From the NCBI GenBank assembly GCA_958296035.1, contig OY282431.1:868001-932000 (forward strand): a stretch of DNA of 64,000 nt, in the 5' to 3' direction. The notes below the pieces were generated by a model. It did not search any database. It saw nothing but the letters and a program-made list of their open reading frames with translations, and was not told the origin of the DNA. The stretch comes from Paracoccaceae bacterium. Its GTDB lineage: Bacteria; Pseudomonadota; Alphaproteobacteria; Rhodobacterales; Rhodobacteraceae. Numbering within the stretch: position 1 is the stretch's first letter; each line of letters opens with the position of its first letter. The position numbers were made by a program, and so were the translations under genes. Below are positions 45,937-56,889 of the stretch, piece after piece.

Positions 45937-46851
45937 ATGCAACTGGCAGATCGTCTTGAATTGGCGGGCTTTTGGAGAGACACCTTGGAATATGCTGCCG
46001 AAAAGACCACACGACCAGCAGGGCAAACACCAGGGGACTTCAATTCCTTCCTTGGCAGAGGCCTTGTCCTGCTGGGCTGCGGCAAGATGGGCTCTGCTAT
46101 GTTGAAGGGTTGGCTGGATGGTGGGCTTGATGCATCGCTGGTACACGTGATCGAACCATATCCATCTCCTTGGCTGTGCAGCCAGGGTCTGCAGGTCGGA
46201 CCTGTGCCAGTAGGCGCAAACCCGGCTTTCTGCGCAATTGCCGTAAAGCCCCAGGTGATGTCCGAAGCAATTGACAATGTGAAATCGCTTGGCGGCGGCA
46301 GAACTGTTATTCTGTCAATTGCAGCGGGAACCAGGATACGATTCTTTGAGCAACAGCTAGGATCCAATACGCCCATAATTCGTGCGATGCCCAATACGCC
46401 AGCGGCAATTGGCCGCGGAATTTCGGCATTCGTCGGCAATCGATGCGCGACGAAGGAACATCTCGATCAAGCAGAGACGTTGCTTAGCGCAGTAGGGGAT
46501 ACCGTGCGGCTAAGGGATGAAAGTGAGATCGATGCCGTTACAGCGGTATCGGGATCCGGGCCTGCATACGTGTTTCTCCTTATCGAGACCTTGGCAAGGG
46601 CAGGGGTCCGGGAAGGCCTGTCCGAGACTGTCGCAATGCAGCTGGCAATTTCAACTGTTGCGGGTGCCGGACAACTTGCCCAGCTCGACGGCAAACCGGT
46701 GGAACAGTTACGCAAGGATGTCACCTCGCCTGGCGGCACGACCGCGGCAGCACTTCAACACCTAATGGCTCCGGGATCCGGCCTGGCCCAGCTCATGCAG
46801 CGTGCTGTTCGCGCCGCTTTGGAGCGAGGCAGGGAGCTGGGAAGTGAGTAA
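45937..46851 (+). CDS. proC: Pyrroline-5-carboxylate reductase
   Basis: A 304-residue ProC with an N-terminal NAD(P) fold (LLGCGKMGSAMLKGWLDGG) and the C-terminal dimer domain with SGSGPAYVFLLIE and DVTSPGGTTAAAL, the family signature. It makes L-proline from pyrroline-5-carboxylate. About 38 residues precede the Rossmann motif, longer than usual; the only nearby alternative start in frame is TTG. It overlaps csaA at its 3' end by 8 bases. Confidence 0.93.
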   Translation: MQLADRLELAGFWRDTLEYAAEKTTRPAGQTPGDFNSFLGRGLVLLGCGKMGSAMLKGWLDGGLDASLVHVIEPYPSPWLCSQGLQVGPVPVGANPAFCAIAVKPQVMSEAIDNVKSLGGGRTVILSIAAGTRIRFFEQQLGSNTPIIRAMPNTPAAIGRGISAFVGNRCATKEHLDQAETLLSAVGDTVRLRDESEIDAVTAVSGSGPAYVFLLIETLARAGVREGLSETVAMQLAISTVAGAGQLAQLDGKPVEQLRKDVTSPGGTTAAALQHLMAPGSGLAQLMQRAVRAALERGRELGSE

Positions 46852-47182
46852 GATCGGGTTAGCGGATTTTGCCAAGGTCGAAATCCATGTTGGCCGGATA
46901 GTGCAGGCGGAACCCTATCCGGAAGCCCGCCGGCCGGCCCACAAGTTGTGGATAGATTTTGGAGGGAAACTTGGCGTACGCAAGAGTTCGGCACAGATTA
47001 CCGCGCACTATTCCTGCGCGCAGCTTGTGGGCAGACAGGTCATTGCGGTGACGAATTTTCCTCCTCGACAAATAGGGAAGTTCATGTCTGAAGTGCTGGT
47101 GCTAGGGGTTCCTGACGAAGACGGCGAGGTCGTTCTGCTAGGGCCGGATTCGGATGTCCCTGACGGTGGAAGGATGTTCTGA
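46844..47182 (+). CDS. csaA: CsaA-like tRNA-binding protein
   Basis: A 112-residue OB-fold protein of the EMAP/tRNA-binding type: FAKVEIHVGRIVQAEPYPEA, LGVRKSSAQITAHY, and GRQVIAVTNFPPRQIG. CsaA in other bacteria binds tRNA and has weak chaperone activity. GTG 46,844 is chosen because the conserved domain begins there; its stop overlaps the next start as TGATG. Confidence 0.88.
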   Translation: MSKIGLADFAKVEIHVGRIVQAEPYPEARRPAHKLWIDFGGKLGVRKSSAQITAHYSCAQLVGRQVIAVTNFPPRQIGKFMSEVLVLGVPDEDGEVVLLGPDSDVPDGGRMF

Positions 47183-48147
47183 TGACGTTGCCGAGAGTTT
47201 ACATTTCGAGAGAATTGCCGGCAACTGTCATGCACGCCGCCGCCGAACGATTTGATCTGGTTGAGGATCCTCAATCCCGCCCATTGAACCGCACCGAAGC
47301 TCGCAGGTTCCTGGAAGAATTTGACGGCGTCGTACCGACGCTTGGCGATCACTTCCAAGGGGACGTATTCTCTGATCCGGAACGAATTCGCTGCAAGATT
47401 CTTGCTAACTTCGGTGCCGGCTATAATCATATCGACGCAGCAGCGGCGAGGGCTGCCGGAATTGTCGTCACCAATACTCCCGGGGCGGTTACCGAGGCAA
47501 CTGCTGACATCGGCATGGCACTGATTCTCATGACCGCAAGACGAACTGTGGAAGGCGACAAGCTGCTGAGAAGCGGTGCCTGGTCAGGGTGGCATCCCGT
47601 CCAGATGCTGGGCAGGGGGGTATTCGGAAAGACACTCGGCATTATCGGCATGGGAAGAATTGGACGTGCTATTGCCAGGCGTTGCCACGCCGGGTTCGGA
47701 ATGGACGTCATATTCTTCAATCGCTCTGTGGTCGAAGATGCAGGTGTTCCGGCGCGCCAATTGAGATCAGCTGCAGAAGTAATGCAACAGGCCGACTTTG
47801 TTGTCGTGGCGGTACCGGGAAGTCCCGAGACCCATCACCTGATCAATGCCGAATTGTTTTCGGCGATGCAAAGGGATGCTGTCTTCGTCAATATTTCCAG
47901 GGGCGATGTGGTCGACGAGGCCGCCTTGGTAGCGGCTCTGGAAGACCGGAAACTTGCCGGCGCCGGGCTGGATGTCTACGAGTTCGAGCCCGAGGTTTCC
48001 CAGGAGTTGATCACAATGCCCAACGTTGTCCTGCTGCCTCATCTTGGCACTTCGGTACTGGAGGTCCGCGAGGATATGGGAATGATGGCTCTTGACAATC
48101 TGACAGCATTCTTTGAGGGAAAACCGCTACCAAACCCGGTCAATTGA
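47182..48147 (+). CDS. D-2-hydroxyacid dehydrogenase, glycerate/glyoxylate reductase type
   Basis: A 321-residue NAD(P)-dependent dehydrogenase. Conserved parts are FGAGYNHIDAAAARAAG, IIGMGRIGRAIARR for cofactor binding, the catalytic arginine in VNISRGDVVDE, the glutamate after GLDVYEFEP, and the catalytic histidine in LLPHLGT. Probably reduces glyoxylate or hydroxypyruvate to a D-hydroxyacid. It starts one base into the csaA stop, so proC-csaA-dehydrogenase form an operon. Confidence 0.88.
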   Translation: MTLPRVYISRELPATVMHAAAERFDLVEDPQSRPLNRTEARRFLEEFDGVVPTLGDHFQGDVFSDPERIRCKILANFGAGYNHIDAAAARAAGIVVTNTPGAVTEATADIGMALILMTARRTVEGDKLLRSGAWSGWHPVQMLGRGVFGKTLGIIGMGRIGRAIARRCHAGFGMDVIFFNRSVVEDAGVPARQLRSAAEVMQQADFVVVAVPGSPETHHLINAELFSAMQRDAVFVNISRGDVVDEAALVAALEDRKLAGAGLDVYEFEPEVSQELITMPNVVLLPHLGTSVLEVREDMGMMALDNLTAFFEGKPLPNPVN

Positions 48148-48397
48148 AGTTTTCAAGGCTAGGCACAGGGTTTTGCTTCGCAATTGCTCAAGAAGTAACG
48201 CCAGTACAGGTCTGAGGACATCTGATTGAACCTGTTCGCGCTCGCGCCCTCCTGATGCAGGCTGATCCTGGAGAGGATGGAGCAATTCCTGCCTCGAGAT
48301 CAAGCCAGGTCCTGGAGAATCCGCACAATGGCGCATTGTAAATGTATCGCGCATGCATGATAGGACTAGCCAGTCGAAGGCAGGCCAGGAGGTGCCA

Positions 48398-49504
48398 ATG
48401 AAAATTGCCCGGATTCGTGCTTGGCAAGTCGACCTGCCCCTGGTCGAGGGCCGATATACATGGTCGGACGGTCGATATGTGGAAACATTCGACAGTACCG
48501 TTGTCGAAATCAAGACGGAGTGTGGACTACGCGGATATGGTGAATGCTGTCCCCTGGGGTCGGCCTACCTGCCGTCATTTGCATTAGGTGTCAGGGCAGG
48601 TCTGGCAGAGCTTGCCCCACAATTGATCGGGAAGGATCCTCAAAACCTCAATCAAATCAATCGCACCATGAATCTGGCGTTGCGAGGCCACCCATATGCC
48701 AAGGCACCTCTCGACATTGCTTGCTGGGACATTCTTGGCAAGTCTGTAGATCTGCCAGTCTATGCTTTGCTTGGAGGCGCTTGCCAGCCGGATATCGCCC
48801 TTTATCGAGCGATATCCCAGGACACTGTCGATGGCATGGCACAGAACGTAATGCTGTACCGCGGCCAGGGATATCGCAAGTTCCAACTCAAGGTGGGAGG
48901 TGATGCAGATACGGACATTGACAGAATTCGGACGGTGCGTGCGATGTTGTTGCCAGAGGACATATTGGTTGCTGACGCCAATACCGGTTGGACACGCCAT
49001 GAGGCGGCGAGGGTCGTGAGTGCCGTGGGCGACCTACACGTTTACATCGAGCAGCCATGCCTGAACTTCGATGAGTGCCTTTCGATCCGTGGTCGCACGG
49101 CATTGCCATTTATTCTTGATGAGACAATCGACAGCGTGGAAATGCTGGTCCGCGCCCTCGCCAAGGATGCAATGGATGTTGTCAATCTAAAGATTTCAAA
49201 GGTTGGAGGATTGACCACGGCAAGGCTGATGCGAGACATTTGCCTCGCTTCCCGCATACCCATGACGATCGAGGATACATGGGGGGGCGATATTACCACT
49301 GCCGCGATCGCTCATTTGGCTCAGTCCACGCCTGAAGAATTCTGCTTTTCGGCAACCGACTTCAACTCCTACTGCAGCGTGGCGAACGCCTCCGGTGCCC
49401 CGAAGCGAATCGAGGGACGCATGGCGGCATCCGCAAGACCGGGGCTGGGGATCCGGCCATTGTTCGACGTTTTGAAACAACCGGCCATTGAGATTCGTGC
49501 CTGA
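48398..49504 (+). CDS. Enolase-superfamily enzyme, probable cis-3-hydroxy-L-proline dehydratase
   Basis: A 368-residue mandelate racemase/muconate lactonizing-type enzyme. Catalytic lysine in FQLKVGG (K165), metal ligands D193 (VADANTGW), E219 (IEQP) and D241 (LDET), and the second-side lysine in NLKISKVGG are present. It lies 11 bases before a proline racemase-superfamily gene, and a cis-3-hydroxyproline dehydratase of this fold is known from alphaproteobacteria beside such genes. Substrate is therefore inferred; a different acid-sugar or betaine substrate is possible. ATG 48,398 preferred over the upstream 48,353, which lacks family sequence. Confidence 0.78.
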   Translation: MKIARIRAWQVDLPLVEGRYTWSDGRYVETFDSTVVEIKTECGLRGYGECCPLGSAYLPSFALGVRAGLAELAPQLIGKDPQNLNQINRTMNLALRGHPYAKAPLDIACWDILGKSVDLPVYALLGGACQPDIALYRAISQDTVDGMAQNVMLYRGQGYRKFQLKVGGDADTDIDRIRTVRAMLLPEDILVADANTGWTRHEAARVVSAVGDLHVYIEQPCLNFDECLSIRGRTALPFILDETIDSVEMLVRALAKDAMDVVNLKISKVGGLTTARLMRDICLASRIPMTIEDTWGGDITTAAIAHLAQSTPEEFCFSATDFNSYCSVANASGAPKRIEGRMAASARPGLGIRPLFDVLKQPAIEIRA

Positions 49505-49515
49505 CTGAATCGAGA

Positions 49516-50553
49516 ATGCGTAGCAGCCAGACAATCCACGTCGTATCAGCGCATGCAGAAGGTGAAGTTGGTGATGTCATAGTAGGCGGCGTTGCGCCTC
49601 CGCCAGGCAAGACATTGTGGGAACAGCGCGATTTCATCGCCAGGGACGGAAGGCTCAGGAATTTCATTCTGAACGAACCGAGGGGAGGTGTGTTTCGTCA
49701 TGTGAACCTGCTGGTGCCTCCGGTAAATCCCGAGGCCAATATGGGGTTCATCATCATGGAGCCTGAGGATACGCCACCCATGTCGGGTTCAAATGCCATC
49801 TGCACGGCAACAGTCATATTGGACTGTGGCATAATTCCAATGACCGAACCGATTACGGATCTGGTTCTCGAGGCACCCGGAGGGCTCGTGCCCATTCGGG
49901 CTGACTGTCGCAATGGCAAGGCAGAAAGAATAACCGTCCGCAACCTGCCTTCATTTGCTTGCTCAATCGGAAGTCGACTAGATGTGCCCGGTTTGGGACG
50001 GCTCGATGTTGATACCGCATTCGGAGGCGACAGCTTTGTTATCGTCAATGCATCCTCTCTCGGCTTCGGCCTGGTGCCCGAGGAAGCAGCCCAATTGGCA
50101 GAGACGGGCATGCGGATTGTGTCTGCTGCAAACCGCGACCTGGGGTTTTCTCATCCCGAACTTCCACAGTGGACAACGATTTCCTTTTGCCTGTTTGCGT
50201 CCCCGCCTCAACGTCGCAATGGTTCGCTCTATGCTCGGTCCGCGGTCGTGGTTCGACCAGGAAAAATTGATCGATCGCCAACCGGAACCGCCGTGTCAGC
50301 ACGTATGGCTTTGCTACATGCGCAAGGAATAATGAAGGTTGGCGATTCCCTTACAGCAACGTCAATTATTGATTCGACTTTTGTCGGACGTATCGCTGAC
50401 GTTACAGATGTCGCCGGCAAAGCCGCCATAGTTCCGGAAATCAGTGGCCGGGCATGGATAACCGGTATCCACCAACATCTGCTAGACCCCAGCGACCCGT
50501 GGCCGGAAGGGTATCGGCTCAACGACACCTGGGGCAGGGGCGTGCTACCCTAA
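49516..50553 (+). CDS. Proline racemase-superfamily protein, probable 3-hydroxyproline dehydratase
   Basis: A 345-residue member of the proline racemase superfamily. The two catalytic cysteine positions are replaced: first loop is [10 protein letters not shown] (S90), second is [12 protein letters not shown] (T256). A Thr in the second position is typical of dehydratases rather than racemases, and a Ser/Thr pair is seen in a related branch. With the upstream enolase-type gene it probably handles 3-hydroxyproline. It likely cannot racemise proline. Substrate inferred, not shown. Confidence 0.78.
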   Translation: MRSSQTIHVVSAHAEGEVGDVIVGGVAPPPGKTLWEQRDFIARDGRLRNFILNEPRGGVFRHVNLLVPPVNPEANMGFIIMEPEDTPPMSGSNAICTATVILDCGIIPMTEPITDLVLEAPGGLVPIRADCRNGKAERITVRNLPSFACSIGSRLDVPGLGRLDVDTAFGGDSFVIVNASSLGFGLVPEEAAQLAETGMRIVSAANRDLGFSHPELPQWTTISFCLFASPPQRRNGSLYARSAVVVRPGKIDRSPTGTAVSARMALLHAQGIMKVGDSLTATSIIDSTFVGRIADVTDVAGKAAIVPEISGRAWITGIHQHLLDPSDPWPEGYRLNDTWGRGVLP

Positions 50554-51756
50554 CAGGTGAAGGGAGACCGTGAATCAGTTTCAACCTCCATCCGGCCCTG
50601 ATCTTGAGCATTTGCATGTGTTCACCACCGATAGCGATTGCGATGTTCCTCCCTATCATGCTGGCCGGTCCTGGTGATAGCATGTAGCGCGCGGCTGAAC
50701 TCGGTCTATCGCGCATGGCCCAAGGTGCGGTACATTCGTTGGCCTGCCTGCGCCCCGAGGACAGCAGTGATCTGATTGCCGTCTGGAAGCGGCACATCAA
50801 ACCGCCCGGAGGACCCTGCAAGGATCAAGCGTACGATCTGGCCGTGAAGTGTGATCACTGGCCAGCACATCTCCACAGTGAATAGTCAGCCTTGGCCGAG
50901 GAGGGCGTGGCTCGTGACGGCGATTTGGCACGAATCGACCTTTCGGCGGCACGCGCCCGCAATATCGAACTGCAGCAATTCTACTATGCAAGCCGCATGA
51001 GCAACAAGATGCGAGAGGCCGAATTGTCGCCGCCGGCGATGATGCAGAAAATCTTTAGGTCTTGCCGTATGACGGGAGTTCCTGCGGGTGATCACATGAT
51101 CGTGACGAGGCCGACTGGGCATTGCCAGGAGGTACGAACGCAAGCTGTCTTATTGAGCACCTTGTGAATCGTGGAGCCCTGCAAGTAGTGGATATGGCAG
51201 TATGAATTGCCCGGTCCCGAGCATTCGGCGTCATATGATCAGTCTCGGTGATCAAACCGGACCAACGCAAGGAACAGGACTTAACGAAGACGCGGTTGTC
51301 GCGTAGGCTGGAAAGACATCTGCAGAAAAACCGGTCTGCCGCTTATAGGCAGACGATTCTTGCCTGGCGCTGCTGGCGGGTTGTGCGTAGGCATCTGGAG
51401 AACACACCCGAACGTCACCGTTCAATTGGGGAAACCTGTCGAATAATAGCCCATGGTATACCTACGGTGTCCAGCTGCACGGTCTGCCAATATAGCTATT
51501 TGAATCGACCATTTTCGCTCGAGCCAATCAGATTGACGTGATACAATCATCAATGCTTGCCTGCGTACCAAATGGCGTGGGACTGTCTACGCTCCTCCAG
51601 ATGGCCTACTCGAAACCACTTTCCCGACTCTCGTCTCCCCGCAACAATGCCAGAGCGTGTTCATACCAAAGTGCAGATTTCCCGAATGATACTGCGATGG
51701 TTTCGCCTGACTGTACCCCCGGGGGTGAGGTAACATGCTCAATTCAGGTGGCCGGG
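50554..51756. other. Long stretch with probable gene decay and a minus-strand terminator
   Basis: A GTG with ribosome site at about 50,571 opens a frame that stops after 34 codons, and further codon-like segments follow in other frames until about 51,170, suggesting a decayed gene I cannot name. At 51,250-51,430 a plus frame containing NRSAAYRQTILAWRCWRVVR faintly resembles the C-terminal part of Vsr/DUF559-type nucleases. No intact gene is present. Confidence 0.35.
51326..51354 (-). terminator. Intrinsic terminator candidate downstream of carB
   Basis: On the minus strand GTCTGCC, seven-base loop, GGCAGAC, three bases, then TTTTT. The stem is perfect over 7 pairs. It lies about 400 bases after the carB stop. 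Confidence 0.5.
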
Positions 51757-54700
51757 TTACAACACCAGGTCATGATCTTGCCCGGGGCGCGACCTTGCCA
51801 ATCGTTGCAGGGAATGAACGTTGAGCCTCCTGGTGCGATGAGACTTCAGGGCCATGGCAAGCGCGTGACTGGCTGTTGCCGTGGTACAGTAAGGAATTCC
51901 GTCGCCAATCGCCTGGGTTCTGATCAGGCGGCTTCCATGATGTTCTTGCTGCAGGTCAGCAGTTTGCATGACGAGCGCAACCTCACCGTTTTTCATGAGA
52001 TCGATAACATTCGGACGCCCTTCATAGTGCTTCCTGACGAAAGTGCTCTCAATTCCGTGGTTGCCAAGAAACTTGGCTGTTCCGCTGGTTGCGACGATCG
52101 AAAAACCGAGTTCGGTCAGGGCCCGGATGCACTCGATCATGATGGAACCCTTGTCGGCATCCCTGATTGATACAAGTACATTTCCACCTTCGGGAATGCG
52201 TACATCTGCAGCCAGCTGCGAACGAAGGAACGCGCCCTCAAACGTATGGTCGAGCCCCATGACTTCGCCGGTTGAACGCATTTCTGGCCCCAGCATGACA
52301 TCTGCCCCCGGGAAGCGTCGAAACGGAAGTACAGCCTCCTTGACCGAGAAATGTCTGGTCTCCGGCGGACGAAGATCAAAGGTATCCAGCTTTTCTCCGG
52401 CCATCACACGGGAAGCAATGGACGCAATCGGTGAACCAACGGCCTTGGCTACAAAGGGAACGGTCCGCGAGGCTCGCGGGTTGACCTCAAGAACATAAAT
52501 CTTGTTGTCCTGCACAGCGAACTGCACATTCATGAGTCCGCAGACTTCCAGTCCCAGCGCCAGTTGGGCAGTCTGATCCTTCAACTCTTCGATTAGTTCT
52601 CTCGGCAATGAGTAGGGAGGCAGCGAACAGGCACTGTCACCGGAATGGACTCCGGCCAGTTCGATATGCTGCATGATACCGGCAACATGTACAGTTTGGC
52701 GATCGCAAATGGCGTCAACGTCAACCTCCACAGCTCGTGGTAGGAATTGATCAATCAGCACCGGACTGTCGCCCGATGCGATTACGGCACTTTTCATATA
52801 CCGTGCAAGTTCGTGTTCGTTGCTGACGATTTCCATGGCCCTGCCACCCAGAACATAGGAGGGCCGGATTACGACCGGATATCCGATCGAATCAGCGACC
52901 CGCAGTGCCTGGGCCGTGCTTTCGGCGGTTCCGTTCCGAGGCTGGAGCAGATTGTGACGACGAAGAAGTTGCTGGAAGCGTTCCCGGTCCTCCGCCAGGT
53001 CAATGGCATCAGGTGTCGTTCCCAAAATCCGATAGCCCTCAGCTTCCAGGGCATGTGCCAGCTTTAGGGGTGTCTGACCTCCGAATTGCACCACAATTCC
53101 TTCCACGGTGCCAGTTTTTGTCTCGACCCGAAGGATTTCAAGCACCTGTTCCAGCCGCAACGGTTCGAAATAGAGTCGGTCGGAGGTGTCGTAATCGGTT
53201 GATACGGTTTCCGGGTTGCAGTTGATCATGATGGTTTCGAAGCCAGCTTCAGCCAGAGCCATGCAGGCGTGGCAGCAGCAGTAGTCGAACTCGATCCCCT
53301 GCCCAATGCGGTTGGGGCCCCCACCAAGCACAACGATCTTTCGGCGTTCTGATGGCCAGGCTTCGCATTCGGGCTCGCCACTGCCGTCAAGACCGGATTC
53401 ATATGTCGAGTACATGTAAGGAGTCAGTGCGTCAAATTCGGCAGCGCAGGTATCGATACGCTTGAATACCGCACGGACATCCAGGCCAAGGCGCGCCTCT
53501 CTGACCTGCTGCTCGGTTGCGCCGACAAGCGCGGCCAGACGGCCGTCGGTGAAGCCGAGCATCTTGAGGTGCCTCATATTGTCGGCATCCTGCGGTAGCC
53601 CGGTCCTTCGAACCTCTTCCTCGGCGTCCACAATTTCGCGAATGCGAGAAACAAACCAGGGATCAAGGCTCGTGGCAGCAAGGATTTCACTGTCGGGCAG
53701 TCCGTGCCTCATGGCCTGAGCAATTATGCGCAACCGGTCCGGTGTCTGGCGCGTGAGTGCCGCGATCACGGCCTCCTGTTCGGGCGCACCTTCGATGCAA
53801 ATCTCGTCAAATCCCGACAGGTCGGTCTCCAGAGAAGCCAGCGCCTTTTGTACGCTTTCGTGAAACGTGCGCCCGATCGCCATGGCTTCGCCAACTGACT
53901 TCATGGCTGTAGTCAGTTCTGGCTTGGCTCCGGGAAATTTTTCGAATGCAAAGCGGGGAATCTTGGTGACAACGTAATCGATGGATGGCTCAAAGGAAGC
54001 TGGCGTGGTTGTCGTAATGTCGTTGGTTAGCTCATCCAGAGTAAACCCGACCGCCAGCTTGGCAGCGATCTTGGCAATTGGAAAACCGGTGGCCTTGGAG
54101 GCAAGGGCTGACGACCGAGAGACACGGGGGTTCATCTCGATAATGACCATGCGCCCGTCGGCTGGGTTGATAGCCCACTGCACATTGGAGCCACCGGTCT
54201 CGACACCGATCTCCCGCAATACTGCGATCGAGCCATTGCGCATCACCTGGTATTCCTTGTCGGTGAGTGTCAGGGCAGGGGCAACGGTGATGGAATCTCC
54301 GGTGTGCACTCCCATCGGATCAACATTTTCAATCGAACACACAATGATGGCGTTGTCAGCCTTGTCCCGCACAACCTCCATCTCGAACTCTTTCCAGCCG
54401 AGCAGGCTTTCATCGATCAATATCTGGCTAACCGGCGATGTGCTCAGACCTTCGCGACACAAGGCTTCGAATTCGTTGCGATTGAAAGCTGCCCCTCCCC
54501 CTGTTCCACCAAGCGTAAACGCCGGCCGGATGATCGCGGGAAGACCCACATGGGCCAGAGACGCCATTGCCTCGTCGATCGAATTTGCGATCGCCGACCT
54601 GGGACTTTCCAGATTGATGCTGTCCATTGCGTCTCTGAAAAGCCGACGGTCTTCGGCCTTGCGGATGGCGTTACGGGACGCCCCAATCAGCTCAACTCCA

Positions 54701-55032
54701 TACCTGTCGAACACACCTCGATCTGCCAGGTCCATGGCAGTGTTGAGTCCTGTCTGCCCACCCATTGTAGGCAAGACCGCATCGGGACGCTCTAGCGAGA
54801 TAATGCGTTCGACTGTTTCGGAAATGACCGGCTCGACATAAGTTGCGTCGGCGACCTCCGGATCAGTCATGATGGTTGCCGGGTTGGAGTTGACAAGAAC
54901 AATCCGAAAGCCCTCTTCGCGCAATGCCTTGCAGGCCTGCGTTCCCGAGTAGTCGAACTCACATGCTTGTCCAATAACAATCGGACCTGCACCAATTATC
55001 AAGATCGAGGAAATGTCTTTTCGTCTAGGCAT
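51757..55032 (-). CDS. carB: Carbamoyl phosphate synthase large subunit
   Basis: A 1091-residue CarB with two homologous ATP-grasp halves. The first has the start [20 protein letters not shown] and [10 protein letters not shown]; the second begins [20 protein letters not shown] and has the [12 protein letters not shown] motif. A C-terminal allosteric domain (about 950-1091) follows. It makes carbamoyl phosphate for pyrimidine and arginine synthesis using ammonia delivered by CarA. No carA is adjacent here. The full family length is present. Confidence 0.96.
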   Translation of the reverse strand: MPRRKDISSILIIGAGPIVIGQACEFDYSGTQACKALREEGFRIVLVNSNPATIMTDPEVADATYVEPVISETVERIISLERPDAVLPTMGGQTGLNTAMDLADRGVFDRYGVELIGASRNAIRKAEDRRLFRDAMDSINLESPRSAIANSIDEAMASLAHVGLPAIIRPAFTLGGTGGGAAFNRNEFEALCREGLSTSPVSQILIDESLLGWKEFEMEVVRDKADNAIIVCSIENVDPMGVHTGDSITVAPALTLTDKEYQVMRNGSIAVLREIGVETGGSNVQWAINPADGRMVIIEMNPRVSRSSALASKATGFPIAKIAAKLAVGFTLDELTNDITTTTPASFEPSIDYVVTKIPRFAFEKFPGAKPELTTAMKSVGEAMAIGRTFHESVQKALASLETDLSGFDEICIEGAPEQEAVIAALTRQTPDRLRIIAQAMRHGLPDSEILAATSLDPWFVSRIREIVDAEEEVRRTGLPQDADNMRHLKMLGFTDGRLAALVGATEQQVREARLGLDVRAVFKRIDTCAAEFDALTPYMYSTYESGLDGSGEPECEAWPSERRKIVVLGGGPNRIGQGIEFDYCCCHACMALAEAGFETIMINCNPETVSTDYDTSDRLYFEPLRLEQVLEILRVETKTGTVEGIVVQFGGQTPLKLAHALEAEGYRILGTTPDAIDLAEDRERFQQLLRRHNLLQPRNGTAESTAQALRVADSIGYPVVIRPSYVLGGRAMEIVSNEHELARYMKSAVIASGDSPVLIDQFLPRAVEVDVDAICDRQTVHVAGIMQHIELAGVHSGDSACSLPPYSLPRELIEELKDQTAQLALGLEVCGLMNVQFAVQDNKIYVLEVNPRASRTVPFVAKAVGSPIASIASRVMAGEKLDTFDLRPPETRHFSVKEAVLPFRRFPGADVMLGPEMRSTGEVMGLDHTFEGAFLRSQLAADVRIPEGGNVLVSIRDADKGSIMIECIRALTELGFSIVATSGTAKFLGNHGIESTFVRKHYEGRPNVIDLMKNGEVALVMQTADLQQEHHGSRLIRTQAIGDGIPYCTTATASHALAMALKSHRTRRLNVHSLQRLARSRPGQDHDLVL

Positions 55033-55117
55033 CGATTCCCGGAGGTAGGCTCAACAGGGCAAGGATTCGCTGACCGAAATGCAGCTGCGGTCTGGTCGTG
55101 CGGAGTCTTGCGGCAAT

Positions 55118-55169
55118 AGGCGCGAGAATCCGCGTTCATGTTGTCGGTCAGGCATTGGCTCTCGCGCCT
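55118..55169. other. Perfect 10-bp inverted repeat between cfa and carB
   Basis: AGGCGCGAGA and TCTCGCGCCT are perfectly complementary around a 32-base interval, 78 bases after the cfa stop and 85 before the carB start. It may be a cfa 3'-end structure, a carB leader element or a regulator site; there is no T-run. Confidence 0.6.
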
Positions 55170-55246
55170 CGTAATATGGATGCCGATACAAGCGGCCGCC
55201 CCGATGACATCGTAGAAATTACCGGAGCGAGGATGTCCGCCCTAGA

Positions 55247-56443
55247 TTACAGGTAGTTGTAGTCACGGGTCAGAGGAACCGCCCCCGGTTTCTTTGAAAT
55301 CTGAATTTGAAATACAACCTGCCGACCATGCCGGAATGTCATTTCGCTGGCAACAAGGTAGAATCGCCACATTCTGCAAAAGCGATCATCATAAATCTCC
55401 TGAACACGTCCAATATTGCTCATGAAGCGCTCGTACCAGTAGGCGAGTGTTTCTGCATAATGAAGCCGCAACACCTCTACATCGGTAACGCAAAGCCCAA
55501 CGCGTTCAATGGCTGCCATAGTTTCCGAGAGAGCCGGAACGTAACCGCCGGGGAAAATGTACTTGGTAATCCAGGGATTGGTTGCGCCCGGCGGTCCGGT
55601 TCGTCCGATTGTATGGAGAAGCGCCACGCCGTCATCCTCCAGCAATTCCGACAGCTTTCTGAAAAACTTGCGGTAGTGGGGAGCCCCCACATGCTCGAAC
55701 ATGCCCACAGACACGATACGATCGAACTTCTCGTCCACTTTCCGATAGTCAAGCAGCAAGAACTTCGCCTGATCGGTCAATCCTTCGGCAACAGCCCTTT
55801 GGTTCGAAATGCGATGCTGGTTGGTGGCCAGGGTAACCCCTTTCACATTGCACCCATAGTCACGAGCCAGTGTAAGTCCAAGGCCGCCCCATCCGCTGCC
55901 AATGTCGAGAATATTCATTCCCGGCTCAAGCAGTAGCTTGCGTGCAATATGCGCCTTTTTCTGTGCTTGCGCCGTGGCCAGGTCGTCATCAGGCGACTTG
56001 AAATAGGCACAACTATACTGAAGGTCATCGTCCAGGAACAGTTTGTACAATTCGTCCGACAGATCGTAATGGTGTTTCACGTTCCTGCGAGCCCGGGCAA
56101 TCGGATTGAATTGCGTCGCGCGGCGCAAAAGGACCCGCAGGGCTAATGCCAGCCGGCGGGAAAACACGTTATGAGGTGCCGAAATGTTGACCATGACGAG
56201 TTCAAGCAGGCTCTTGAGGTCATCGTTTTCGACCGTAAGTTCACCGCTCATGTAACACTCCCCCAGGGCCAGGTCAGGATTCGTACATAAGCGCTTCAGG
56301 GACTTCTCTGTGTGAATCCTGATCTTGACGGGACGGGTGCCGACTGTACCGGCCTGGGCAACCGAGCCGTCTGGCAACTCGGCGACCAAGAACCCGGTCT
56401 TGATCAGATTCTTGAGGAAATAGCGCAAAAACCGGTACCACAC
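55247..56443 (-). CDS. cfa: Cyclopropane-fatty-acyl-phospholipid synthase
   Basis: A 398-residue Cfa-type methyltransferase. Residues up to about 110 form the family N-terminal lipid-related domain, then NVKHHYDLSDELYKLFLDDD and YSCAYF, SAM-binding LDIGSGWGGLGL, and the C-terminal region with IFPGGYVPALSE. It adds a methylene bridge from SAM to unsaturated membrane acyl chains. GTG start 56,443 preceded by GGAGG. Transcribed toward carB. Confidence 0.93.
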   Translation of the reverse strand: MWYRFLRYFLKNLIKTGFLVAELPDGSVAQAGTVGTRPVKIRIHTEKSLKRLCTNPDLALGECYMSGELTVENDDLKSLLELVMVNISAPHNVFSRRLALALRVLLRRATQFNPIARARRNVKHHYDLSDELYKLFLDDDLQYSCAYFKSPDDDLATAQAQKKAHIARKLLLEPGMNILDIGSGWGGLGLTLARDYGCNVKGVTLATNQHRISNQRAVAEGLTDQAKFLLLDYRKVDEKFDRIVSVGMFEHVGAPHYRKFFRKLSELLEDDGVALLHTIGRTGPPGATNPWITKYIFPGGYVPALSETMAAIERVGLCVTDVEVLRLHYAETLAYWYERFMSNIGRVQEIYDDRFCRMWRFYLVASEMTFRHGRQVVFQIQISKKPGAVPLTRDYNYL

Positions 56444-56889
56444 CGACAGGTTCCTCCCAAGGAAATGATGGTGCTATCCAACTTTGGGAGCTCGCTTCCG
56501 AGATAGGAGCAAAGCATCACCAAGACTACTTTGACATTACTGATAACACAGGAAAACAGCATTTTCCAGATAATGGCAAGTCGCGCCGTCTCGACACAGG
56601 AACCCTTTCGGGGATCAGGGAAATAGCCTCAAAACGTGTGCGGATTGCATGACCGGCAAAGCCAACAAGCAAACCCTGGCGATACATCTACTGTCGCCAT
56701 GATATTTGCGCTGCACAACACCGGGAAAAGGTATTGGAGTGGCAGAACGTTTTCAATCCCCGAGACCAGGTATTTCCTGGACGGTGGAGGGCTGCGCAGC
56801 GATTTCGAGCCCTCCAGGGTTGAATGTTCCGATCTGTGCATTTGTTATCCTGCACGATGACGTCAGTTGGCGTCTTGGCCGGGGCATGG
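56444..56889. other. Intergenic, upstream of cfa, no gene seen
   Basis: No convincing gene or RNA. A 74-residue plus-strand frame has no recognisable features. Confidence 0.5.

Noticed and set aside
53981-54841. Long plus-strand open frame of 286 residues
   Set aside because: It lies wholly within carB on the opposite strand, has serine/arginine-rich shadow composition and no motif.
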